Shown one piece after another: positions 14,159 through 24,200 of a DNA stretch of 64,000 nt. The stretch spans positions 17,586,412 to 17,650,411 of the forward strand of contig NW_022145594.1 in the NCBI RefSeq assembly GCF_000002235.5, in the 5' to 3' direction. The position numbers were made by a program, and so were the translations under genes. Within the stretch, counting starts at the first letter, position 1. Each line of letters opens with the position of its first letter. This DNA is from Strongylocentrotus purpuratus (Eukaryota; Echinodermata; Echinoidea; Camarodonta; Strongylocentrotidae). The notes under the pieces are model-generated. The model was not told the DNA's origin. It searched no databases and saw only the letters and a program-made list of their open reading frames with translations.

Positions 14159-14640
14159 CGCACACATACACACAAGAGGAGGAAATGTAGAATCGGGAGT
14201 AGCCCTGTGGTCGAATAATTAGAGCTATACTATTCTCACAGATCATTTATTATTTTCTTTCGACATCTTCTTCTTCCTCCTCTCGCTGTCCTTATAATAA
14301 TATTTTTTCATCGATTTAACCCATGGCCTGCAGGGTCACAATGGAATTGTACTCGCACAAAAAAAAGCAAACAAATTAAATAATAAATAAAAAACGAAAA
14401 AAGCAAACAAATTAAATAAAACAACAAAATATCAAAACAAAACAATAAACCGTGAATTGAATTCAAGTCTGCTTGAAACCCTTTTTTGAATGGCCTTTGA
14501 AAATTCGTCTGAAAGATCGTATTATAGTCTCGTTTTAGAATTATAACGTCATATTACCTTCTTCGCTTTGGCATCCCAAGTTGCTTCTCTTCCCTCGTGA
14601 AATTGGGAAAAGGATGGGCGAAATAGACAGTCGGATATTC
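2332..14640 (-). CDS. Single-pass membrane protein with extracellular SEA domain (partial, 8 exons)
   Basis: Exons in transcript order: 14640-14558, 13691-13422, 11443-10795, 10136-10116 (21 nt), 4363-4307, 3646-3534, 3019-2952, 2549-2332. All have AG/GT borders and matching phases, giving about 492 codons. The N-terminal part is charged, Pro/Glu/His-rich and without a recognised domain; it includes the motif YENPAF. A basic stretch precedes a 25-residue hydrophobic helix (about 10873-10799), which suggests N-in, type II topology. A Thr/Pro-rich stalk then leads to a SEA domain beginning LDATVRLSNRAF. It contains NGTHVNGFSSGSVIVDF, whose GSVIV matches the family's G|S autocleavage site, and ends LGVDATSFVV. 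The first exon (ending in phase 1) and whatever follows the donor at 2331 were not found. Family membership beyond SEA is unknown. Confidence 0.77.
2640..2790. repeat. SINE fragment with (ATT)n tract
   Basis: Contains segments shared with the tRNA-derived SINE copies elsewhere (an AGCTCTTTGGAAGCGCAT-like block and a 'gcgctatat' block) and ends in a TTA/ATT microsatellite. It lies in an intron of the SEA gene. Confidence 0.5.
3316..3435. mobile_element. Small MITE with GGGCCTCGTCTT-type termini
   Basis: The left end GGGCCTCGTCTTGTAAG is mirrored by the right end ending CTTTATAAGACGGGGC, with GATTGATATCAATC-type palindromes inside. A second copy is at 20333-20494. Confidence 0.65.
4664..4770 (-). 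repeat. tRNA-derived SINE fragment
   Basis: Reads in antisense as the SINE head: a box-A-like TGGTCAAGTGG and box-B-like GTTCGATCCC separated by tRNA spacing, followed by the shared core 'CCTTTGGCAAGACATT'. The same family recurs at 22064-22275, 48997-49150, 53629-53943 and 54230-54478. Confidence 0.65.
5160..5309 (+). other. Possible 5' untranslated exon of the element's zinc-finger gene
   Basis: A relatively GC-rich stretch ends with a good donor (GAG|GTAAGT at about 5309-5314). A strong acceptor (TTCTTTCTTGCAG) lies at about 6609, just before the zinc-finger start codon at 6695. This suggests a transcript with a spliced leader exon. The exon's 5' edge is a guess. Confidence 0.35.
6695..7177 (+). 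CDS. Four-finger C2H2 zinc-finger protein inside the transposon
   Basis: A 160-residue reading frame has four C2H2 fingers: C4/C7/H20/H24, C34/C39/H52/H57, then a C-x2-C-x12-H-x3-H finger and a C-x4-C-x12-H-x4-H finger. A short Ser/Thr-rich tail follows. The first Met is followed at once by finger 1, and the codons are intact. Similar N-terminal C2H2 blocks are known on larger proteins of repetitive animal genes, so this may be a remnant or one exon of a longer product; no downstream coding exon is visible. The role is probably DNA binding, perhaps to the element's own CAGTAA arrays (inference). Confidence 0.75.
   Translation: MYVCKLCNHSSGSLKRFSEHFSVHRNVVNFDFPCGVPGCNRTFRNYSSFKTHVHRDHQPFSRKKDAQFFCVSTWNCPLCAVKCEEIHDILSHLRVHIKHGVEIRCPFANCKKRFSVRSSFASHISRVHNKLDQIQLDSTSSETGTVLTESIKKIPLTLSI
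7178..8969. other. AT-rich transposon interior, no gene seen
   Basis: No long reading frame or conserved motif is visible. Near 8040-8110 the text resembles the 3' tail of a LINE or SINE: an AATAAA-like signal followed by (ATCA)n. This suggests a retroelement fragment within the DNA transposon. Confidence 0.5.
8970..9390. repeat. Tandem array, about 5 copies of an 85-87 bp unit
   Basis: Units starting with CAGGATGAT begin near 8971, 9058, 9143, 9228 and 9314. Each contains 'ctgctaatgtcacagtag', 'acattaacttaatgtaaatg' and 'agagaaatag'. The last unit runs into the right subterminal CAGTAA region of the transposon. Confidence 0.9.
10275..10484 (-). mobile_element. TTAA-type MITE, family B
   Basis: Ends are of the form TTAAAG(G)C...GCCTTTAA, with the conserved interior 'atcatgggggaccaacaggcac' and 'gacaggtggctatctcat'. 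Other copies are at 21380-21550, 54491-54687, 59407-59726 and 61432-61627. Confidence 0.8.
12109..12412. mobile_element. MITE, family D (GTTTCACAAAGATCC ends)
   Basis: Inverted termini GCGTTTCACAAAGATCCTAAG and CTTAGGATCTTTGTGAAACAC-type, flanked by CCTGGGG on both sides. The interior is AT-rich and noncoding. Related copies are at 44566-44848, 53211-53518 and 58079-58358, with partial ones near 47259 and 57493. Confidence 0.85.
12560..13350. mobile_element. Repeat J split by an inserted family-H MITE (12667-13203)
   Basis: The outer parts (12560-12666 and 13204-13350) match an uninterrupted copy at about 58915-59165, which acts as the empty site. The insert has ends TTAAGGTTCTATGTCC / GGGACATAGTATCTTTAA, consistent with a TTAA target. 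A second copy of the insert lies at about 62038-63054 on the other strand. Confidence 0.75.
14071..14175. repeat. (TA)n microsatellite with short CA-rich tail
   Basis: Long run of TA dinucleotides, then ACACACA-like bases. It lies in an intron of the minus-strand SEA gene. Confidence 0.95.
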
Positions 14641-15637
14641 CTATAAAAGTAGACTCCAAAATATATGTTCCTTTGGTACACAAATTCCAGTTAAATTGTC
14701 CGCATAAATCAGAAATGAGAATAGCATGCTAATTGTAATCATAACGTCAGTCATAGACATACGTCACAATGAGTGTCTTCTCCCACAATTTGGCCTTTCT
14801 GAAATTATTTCCTGGTGCAACACAATGAGGGTTATTCGTAAACCCTAGCAGACAAGGCATTGGTGACCTTCTTACGTAACACCTCTCTTCACTTAGCTCA
14901 GTCGTGCAAGGAATGATGAACCGTTCATATCATGGACCTACTAATGCTTTCACATTATTTCGCTAATCGCGCTCCGTCTTGCACTGTTTCCAATATCAAG
15001 AAGGAAGAAGAGAAAGATGGAGAAAAAAAGAGGGGAAAAAAATCACTAATGTCACAATTGGACCATTCATCTGTTCGGCATTGCAATGTAAACGAGCAAA
15101 AGTAAAGACCTATTACATTTGGAATATATAGATTGTGATTTGCTTCAAGTTATTTCTTATAATTGTTAACGTGTGTTTTTATGTTACCTATATTTAAACT
15201 TCTTTTTCCCCCTTTTTTCTTATTGATATCAATTTGAGTTTAATTATTGTATATGCCATGTATAATTTTACCTTTGTAATGCATGTATGTTTTGAATCTA
15301 TGTTTTTATGTGAATGGATGGCTCTCTGGGAGAGCAGGTCTAGAAATGGTCTTGAAATGAGACCATGCATGCACCCTGATGAAATAAAACTAGTAATAAT
15401 AATAATAGTTGATAACTGAATATGGCTTATTGTCACCCAATATTCAATGACGTTTGTTTGTTTGTTAGTTTGTAATGTACGAATTATGGGAATATGAAAT
15501 GCGCCTGTAAGAGAAAATCGCTGTATAGGCATAGATTTTATGCACCGGCCGAAATTCGTTCATAAGAACATGAGTGCAGAAGTGCAACGACTTGAAACGG
15601 TCACAAAAACGAGGAAATAAAGAGAGGGAAAGAGAGA

Positions 15638-15673
<36 letters not shown>

Positions 15674-15762
15674 TTGTTGACTCGCAAGTCAGCGGATATG
15701 GACACTGGGGTATGAATATAAGGGATAAGCCAATGCATGTCGAAGGAAAACAGAAAAAGACC

Positions 15763-16274
15763 TTAAAGGTAATACAAAGTTTTGGGAAATTTTGAAATTT
15801 GGGTGGATAGTGAATCTTTACAATTTTGGTATATTTGGATGCCCCTGTGGATGCATTATGAGCAATACAAAAATTAGCCCCTAAAACACTTCTGTTTTCG
15901 AGAAAAAATGAATATAAAAATTTACCGGTACTCCCGGTAAATTATGATAAATTTCAAATAGCGCCTATGGCCGTATAATGTTAGCTGCGACCATGAAAAT
16001 ATCAGAATATGTAGTTGGGATATATAATTTCCAAACGGGAATAGCTAATCGGTCGATTTTAGTCAAGAAACATTGTTTCCTAGCTAAATTATTATCTTGA
16101 CCTTGAGAGGGAGCTATACAACATAAAGAGTTTATTATTTACAATTTCATAACTTTAGACTAGATTTCGACTGCGACAACGATCAATGTATATTGTACGA
16201 ACGCATATGCTTCCAATATGTTAATTTGAACCAAATTCATGACCCCATACCAAAACTTTGTAATACCTTTAATT
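15763..16274. mobile_element. TTAA-type MITE, family F
   Basis: Perfect-looking ends TTAAAGGTAATACAAAGTTT and AAACTTTGTAATACCTTTAA enclose about 510 bp without coding potential. The TTAA shared by both ends fits a 4-bp target duplication. Confidence 0.85.
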
Positions 16275-16300
16275 CTTTCATGAGAAAAGAGCGAGTTCAA

Positions 16301-16722
16301 TAGACCATTTTCGTAATGTAATCAAATTCGATGCAAACATCTTTGTCATAATATATAAATGCCTTGTTACAAATGATTTCACACACCTGTTATAGATATA
16401 CGAAAAATGGTATTTCAATGGTTAGAATGCGAGTGCATATCCGTGTCGTTAAATAAGACTAATTAGGAGTTCTAGATTTATAACTCCTTATTATTGTAGG
16501 ACAAGCCATAATGTTTGTCCAATACTATGGGGCGGCGATCGATTTTTTTTTCGTCGATCCCCCCCCCCCCCGGAATATTTGAAAAAGTGCACACAAAAAA
16601 GTTGCACCATGTGGGAGAGAGGATTGAGCAGTTATAATTATGCATGTGAGGTTTACGACATAATTTGTAACATATACAAAGATTTATGCATTTTTTATTA
16701 CGTACATTACGAAAATGGTCTA
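16301..16722. mobile_element. Inverted-repeat element, family E
   Basis: Ends TAGACCATTTTCGTAATGTA and TACATTACGAAAATGGTCTA are inverted copies, and further inverted similarity extends inward. It includes a C run near 16560. A related copy is at about 43276-43651. Confidence 0.8.
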
Positions 16723-17083
16723 TATTGTCTTGCATGTTAATGATTTTAGAAGAACAATTAATGAGTTGGTAATAATAATAGCTCGTTCTTGTATAGCGCT
16801 TTTCAAATATAATAGGGCAAGGCTGTGTTAGAAATGTGAAAAGGATTTACCTTATCAGTGCAGTGTCAGTGAATAGAAACGAGGGGCCGCGTTAGGGGGG
16901 GGGGGGGGGCGGGGGGGGGGGGTGCGAAAAGTAAGTTAATATCGATAACCGGCCGACTAAACGATCACAAGGTCTCTCCGCCCACCTACGTCATGACGTA
17001 GAGTACGAGTACGACGTCCACTTCAACTTCAAACTTGATTGAAAGTGATAAAAAGTCCAGAATTTCACATTTCAACGTTCCAA

Positions 17084-17825
17084 ATGGCGGGGCTACTTGA
17101 TTTACGTCTGAAGAAAGCTAATAAGATTTACAGCGAAGGAGTAAGTGTGTAAATTTAGCAATAATTACTACCTTAATAATGTCTATTGTCCCATGTGCGG
17201 CTTTTGGTGTTAGTCAAACGAAATTCCACCTTCCTTTAAAGGGATCCGGTAACTTTGTCTCAGATTCTGAAACAAAATTCTGGATTTAGCTCATGATGCA
17301 ATGATAATTATAAACCTTTTAGGTCAGTCAGGAACCCCATGACTTTTACAAGCCGATCGCCCGTCTGATTATCAAGATATTTATGATTGGAATTACAAAT
17401 TTTGAAAACCGTTCGCCTGACGGTTTTCATAACACTACAGTCTATTGGGGAAAACGAGTATGGTAAAACCGGTCACTCAAAGATTTTTACTTTTTTGAGG
17501 CACTTCTTGATCATTTTGAAGCGCAATTTTTTTAGGGATTCAATATTACACCATATCACAGACACTTATAACACGTAGGGCCGTGTATCTCAGATTTAAC
17601 ATTGTTAAACGATCCCTATTGATCCCTAACGATCTAAATTGACTCTAGTCATAGTACCTCTAGTCTAGGTTATATAAGATTTAGAAGGAGTGCTAAAGCA
17701 TTGCACATTTTATGTCAAAATTTGTTTCTGTAGAAATTAAATGACTGTCCAGTAGTGCTGTAACATCACGGATATCTCCAATTCCGTTTAACCGCCTGTC
17801 AAAACCGGACGGTTTTCGGTTAAAC

Positions 17826-17864
<39 letters not shown>

Positions 17865-18260
17865 GTTTTTTATTTTTTATTTTTTATATTTTATTTTGGC
17901 CGTGTGAAAAAGCAGGAAGTTGATTTAACTGAAGGCGCCGATTTGTGCTTGTGAACTAGTAACAAATAATAGTAACAATGTCGTTTTAGAATAATGTGTA
18001 AGATCATTAAAGTAAATTAAAAACAGTAGAGGACCTAGGATAGAACCTTGTAGTACACCATGTGTTAAACTTGGATGAATATATATTGAGATCTATTACA
18101 AAGATTACTTTCAAACCAAGATGACAGACAAATTTGAGTGTTGTTCTAGTTTCCAAGTTGTAAGTCATCACACCGATTACTGAGCTGGGAGACATTGCCA
18201 GGCATAGTGCCAGGTGGAGGGGCATAAATCGAAACTTTAAAAAAAAAAAAAAAAAAAAAA

Positions 18261-18297
<37 letters not shown>

Positions 18298-21200
18298 GGG
18301 AAAACGAAACCGTCCAATTGAAAACGGAATCCGCCATGGGCGGTCGGATACCGGACGGTTAAACGTTTGACTACAGCACTACTGTCCAGGAGAAGAAGAA
18401 GATAAAGAAGAAGATCATGAACTTGAGTCTTGAGTCTTGATGAAGAAAGAAGAAAGAAATCAGGAGACAGCAGAAGTCGAGAAGAAGAATTCAAGAAGAG
18501 AGAGAGAGAGAGAGAGAGAGAGAAGAAGAGGAACCAAGTCTTATAGAAGAAAGAAGAAGGAGACAATCAATTCAACTCACCAAAGTTGGAAAAAATACTT
18601 TGAAAACTTGAATCAGAATTCTATTGACGTCAATCCTGGTGAAGAGGGGGTTCGTACAGTATTGTGTGCTTCTCTTGGTCGCATTTTTGGTCCTGAATCT
18701 CTGTGTAAACTCAATGAAAAATTTGACCTAACCATGATGCACATATGTCAAAACTCATACATTATGCGGCCGCCAAACGAACCGTATGGACCGAGTTTGT
18801 GGCTGTCAATTATGTTTGATCTATCATCAAGCTGAAACTAAATGATTGATGATTCACTTTATGCTAGCAAAGGGTGCAGCAGACTCGAGCGGAGGTAAAT
18901 CAAGGGCGGTCTCTTTAGTAATAATATTATTTTGCATTTACATGACCCACTTGTTAAAAGTTTGAAATTTGGGGGATTTAGACTAGGATTTTGAGTGCCC
19001 ATGTGTCTGGGATGAAACCATGCTTTAAGTGATCAGTAAAATCCATCTGATTCCCCAAATTTAATGTAATTTTTTCATTGACCTGCAGGAAGTACTTGCT
19101 GGGGTGATCGTGATCCAGACAAAGACGGAGTTCCAGCATCAAGGAATAACGCTCGTAGCCGAGGGATCGGTCAATCTTCAACTTAGCAGCAAAAGTGTCG
19201 GTCACTTTGAAGCCTTTTACAACTCAATTAAGGTATGAATAATCGATACTTGACCTCGAAACTTGAAACTCAAGCTCAAGATATATTTTTGCTCAGCGTT
19301 CACGCATAATGCGAGTTTTTGGGCTGGTGAAAATAGTCTGCTATTTCTGATTTGGGAAATAATCCTGAAGTTACAAATCGTGCCTTCATCAGACTTGACC
19401 TCGAAACTTGAAACTCAAGCCCAAGATATTTTGCTCAGCGTTCGCGCATAATGCAAGTTTTTGGGCTGGTGAAGACGCACCGGACAAAAAGCGGGATATT
19501 TTGCAAACTAGCCCAAGATATCTTGTGATGATTATCTCGCTGATTGCAACTTCGGGCTCATGAGGATGCAAATTATCCAGTTAATTATCTAGTTCAAATA
19601 GCAGGATATTTGGCAATCTTTAGCTGATGAAGGCAGGCCTTTTGTTCCTGATGGAGTAAATGATTGTCTTGTAGCATCCCAAGGGGTGGTTAGGGAGGAC
19701 CAACTTATTTTGCCTGTTTAAAGTATGCACTGTCCATGGTATTCATTACCCTTGTCAGAGAGAATTTGCCCTAAAGGGATCCGGTAACTTTGTCTCAGAT
19801 TCTGAAACAAAATTCTGGATTTAGCTCATGATGCAATGATAATTATAAACCTTTAGGTCAGTCAGGAACCCCTTGACTTTTACAAGCCAATCACCTGTCT
19901 GATTATCAAGATATTTATGATTGGAATTACAAATTTTGAAAACCGTTCGCCTGACGGTTTTCATAACACTACAGTCTATTGGGGAAAACGAGTATAGTAA
20001 AACCGGTCACTCAAAGATTTTTACTTTTTTGAGGCACTTCTTGATCATTTTGAAGCGCAATTTTTTTTAGGGCTTCAATATTACACCATATCACAGACAC
20101 TGATAACACGTAGGGCAGTGTATCTTATATTTAACATTGTTAAACGATCCCTTTAAGGCCCTAAGCCTTTGAACATGATACATTTTATTATGTTATACAT
20201 TCCTCATGATGTTGCCCGTGGAGTAATAGTTTTTTTTGTTGTAAGAAACATGCATCAAAAATATTTATTAGCAAGTCTATCACCACAGAATACACTTCTG
20301 GATATTAAAAGTACTCATTATTCAGTAGTTCTGGGCCTTGTCTTAAAAAGAGTTTTGATTGATCCAAATTAATGGCAAGTCCTCCAATCAATCGCAATTT
20401 TGCAGTCCCCTACCTGTTATCAATGTACATATTTGTGATCGATATCAATCGCGAATAAGTTGCAATTAATATCAACTCTTTATGAGACAGGGCCAAGGTT
20501 GTTGTTGTTGTTGGTAAGAGTTTTACATGTATGTAGCCTAGTTTTATGGTGTTCATTCAGTATTGAATATATACGCCATATCTTCAGTTTTATAAGAAAA
20601 ATCAGTTATCCGTAAAAAACAGTGACAATAAAAAATTGTAATAATATAATTAATTACCGGTAACCAGTATTGCTGGGCCAAGGTCATTAAGACATAATTA
20701 TCTATAATAAACAGTGTATAAAACACTTTCTGTTCACAGGGCTCTTTTAAGGATTTGGTGTTATATAGATCTACTTAAGTGTGGTTTTCTGACATTGATA
20801 TTCAATCATTTTATTGTTTATTTACCATGGCTCTTTTGAGCTTCCCAGAGCTAAGTCACTCACTGCTATTGTATTGTATTCACTATTCACTGATGTTAAA
20901 TGTATTTTACTACCCCCAGCCCATCCCGCTTTTGAGTGTGACGCTGAATGCAGCTAAACCCGGCAAGATCCCAGCTGGAAAGACGGAGATCCCATTCGAA
21001 GTCCCGTTAAAGGCCAAACTTAACAAGACGCTCTATGAGACGTACCATGGTGTGTTTGTTAACGTTCAGGTCAGTTTTTATTTTGGGTTGATTTTTGTGT
21101 CAATACTCATTCTTGAAGAGCTATCCCAATCTCTTACAGACCACCATACCTTTGAGACAGCGGTCATAAATTAAACCATTGCCTACTGGAACTGGTCGGT

Positions 21201-24200
21201 TCACATATAAAGCCAGTGGGAATTCGAGAAATTCAGAAATCAACTTGTTTACTTTCAAGAGTCGTATAATGATTGCAATACCGGTAAGTGCAATAATTTA
21301 AATGATATAAAAAAGAATTGCAATATGTAGGAGACAAATTGTGATAATTAGAGTGTAATGTATTTCTCATTTCCTTTGCTTAAAGCCCCAATGCACTACT
21401 TATAGCTACTTGCGCCCTCTATAAAGCAGCCAATGCCTAATCGGTGACCGTTTGTCCCCCATGATCCTCTTTTTCTTATGTTAATTGAGAGCTGATTTGA
21501 TGAGATAACCACCTGTCAGTGACCATGCAGGGTAGTCTAATCCCTCCTGGTCAATTATTAAAAGATGTACATGTAATATTATATTTGTTCAACGGTATTT
21601 GAACAGTACCCTCTTAAAGTACAGGTACTGCTTTCCTTTCTTCCTAAGAATCTAGTAATGACAGCTGAGTTCATCATCAAATACAATGGTAACATTTTGA
21701 AAAGTTCTGATGATATGAGTCTTTTGTTTTCCTTTTTACTTGCCTGAATTGAGTTTCATTTTACCTTGCCTGAATTGAGCTCCTCATCAAAGTACAGCAA
21801 CAAAATTGAGGGATTGTTATACCTGACAGCTAAAAAAGCATGTGTATGCTTGTACATATGTAAGTAAGCAACCAGAGGACCAACAACTTTCAGTCCTCTC
21901 CGAGGGACTTGGTAATGAAGATTAATGCCTTTTCAAATGGCATGAGTGCATTGTCTCGGTTTTGAATTCGGAACCTCCCGGTTGAGGGACCCCTGCTCTA
22001 CCACTGAGTCATCGGTGCCTCCAACAGCATAAAATTGTTAATTAGAGTATGTATATCTTTTTAATAATAATAATAATAATAATGGTGGCTTTTTATATAG
22101 CGCACATGTCCCTCACTTTGTGACGCTCCTGGCGCTGCCCCGATTATTACCCTTGCTTTATCAAGGTGGCCACTGCGGCGCTCTAGCATTTCAAGGAATT
22201 AATTCCTGTCAGGTACACATTTTACATCAACTGGGTTGAGTGTGGCAAATGTAGTTCAATGTCTTGTCAAAGGACAGTTCCACTCACAATATGTTATTTC
22301 TGTATTTTGTTTACTTTGCACAGTACACTCTGAAAGCACAGGCAAAACGTTCTCTTCTCGCCAAGGATCTGGTGAAGACGATAGAATTCATCATTGAATA
22401 CAAGGACCAGAAAGTCAAAGCAGAACCCAAGCCCGTACCATTCACCGTCACTCCCCAATCATTACAGAATGTCAAAGATGTAAGAAGTAACTCTTGAAAT
22501 AATTTTCTTTAATTGTACAACAAATATAGCTAATAAGATTGGCTAATCATGTAGCACTTTGACTACCCACTGTGTTAATGTTTTTAATCTGTCTTTGTAT
22601 ATTAAACAAACATCCCTTTGTACTTTAAAAGTGGTTTGAAAATTATTGTTATGACTCGGTATGCTCTAGCAGCCATTCTTAAAGGGATCCGGTAACTTTG
22701 TCTCAGATTCTGAAAAAAAATTCTGGATTTAGCTCATGATGCAATGATAATTATAAACCTTTAGGTCAGTCAGGAACCCTATGACTTTTACAAGCCGATT
22801 GCCTGTCTGATTATCAAGATATTTATGATTGGAATTACAAATTTTGAAAACCGTTCGCCTGACGGTTTTCATAACACTACAGTCTATTGGGGAAAACGAG
22901 TATGGTAAAACCGGTCACTCAAAGATTTTTACTTTTTTGAGGCACTTCTTGATCATTTTGAAGCGCAATTTTTTTAGGGCTTCAGTATTACACCATATCA
23001 CAGACACTGATAACATGTAGGGCCGTGTATCTCAGATTTAACATTGTTACACGATCCCTTTAATGCACTGTGTTCAGAAATATATCCTAACATTTACATC
23101 TGTGTCAAGAGAGAGACAGAGTGACTTTTCATGTGCATTTAGCAGAGATTGAACCATCAACTTCTTGATTTAGAGTAAAACATGACTGATACTGAAAAAA
23201 TAAGATCAGATTAAATGGTGTTGAATATTGAAGTCAAGACTTACCACATGTACATTATGTAAACATACATATGTACGTATATATAATATACTTGTCTCTT
23301 TTCTACTCTTGGACATCCCCCTCCTCCCCTACTCCTCTCCTCTCCTCTCCTCCTCCTCTCTTCCCCTTCCCCCTCCCTCTTCCCTCTCTCTCAATCTCCA
23401 CCCCAAATCTAACAGAAAACAGCACTACCAAACTTCATCATCAAAGGCAGACTCGACTCTGCAAGCTGCTGCATTAAGAACCCCCTTACAGGTCATGTGA
23501 TCATAGAAAGCTGCAACGCACCAATCAAATCAGTGGAAATCCAGCTAGTTAGAGTGGAGACTTGTGGGTGTGCCGAGGGGTACGCCAGGGATGGTAAGCC
23601 TACTTCATTAAGGACATTCAAAATCTTATTATATTATATCAAAAATTTATTAGTTTTTGAAGGGTTGAATGGTTTGAAAATTCAGTGAGCGTACAGGATT
23701 TAAAATGCCTCCAGCAGTCAACTCCGGCAATGTCACGACGCTCACGTCATGGAATCTACGCTGTGCTAAAGTCATATTTTTTATGCAGGATTAAAAAAAA
23801 AAAATTGATGCAGGATAAAATAAAATTTTGATGTAAGATATAAAACAAATATACCCTGCCTTCTTTTCGGTTGCTGGGTTAAAATTACGAACCTCTGTGA
23901 TTCCAATAGTACTATTATCTTCAGGGCTGCGCTCCTCAACAAAGAGTACTATTGGAGTCACCTCTTGCCTATATTTTTAACCAGAACCTCTCAAGACAGT
24001 GTATATTTGTATATTAACAATCATTTACTAGATTACTCTGAGTAATGTTTTATTCTCTAATTGATGTGAGATTTAGATTAATGATCTATGGTACAACAGT
24101 TCGATATACAGAGTGGACCAGCTCTAATGTGGAGCAAGGAAATTTTCAGTCATGATTTCATCCTTTAAGTTGTCTTAAATGTACCGACATGTTATCCATG

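Larger units (their letters stand above)
14641..17083. promoter_or_regulatory. Interval between divergent SEA and VPS26C genes
   Basis: The SEA gene leaves to the left and VPS26C to the right, so their 5' sides face each other. The interval should hold the SEA gene's missing first exon and both promoters. I could not place a TATA box or the exon. It contains a (GA)n tract at 15613-15669, MITEs at 15763-16274 and 16301-16722, and G or C runs at 16560 and 16896-16922. Confidence 0.4.

Noticed and set aside
18437-18835. Orphan 132-residue frame as a VPS26C exon
   Set aside because: Exons 1 and 2 join in phase without it and match the family with no insertion; it is kept only as a low-confidence feature.
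17387-23020. Recurring 63-residue frame starting MELQILKTVRLTVF
   Set aside because: It is the same stretch of family-A MITEs (17387, 22829 and relatives), not a gene; the start lies in noncoding repeat sequence.
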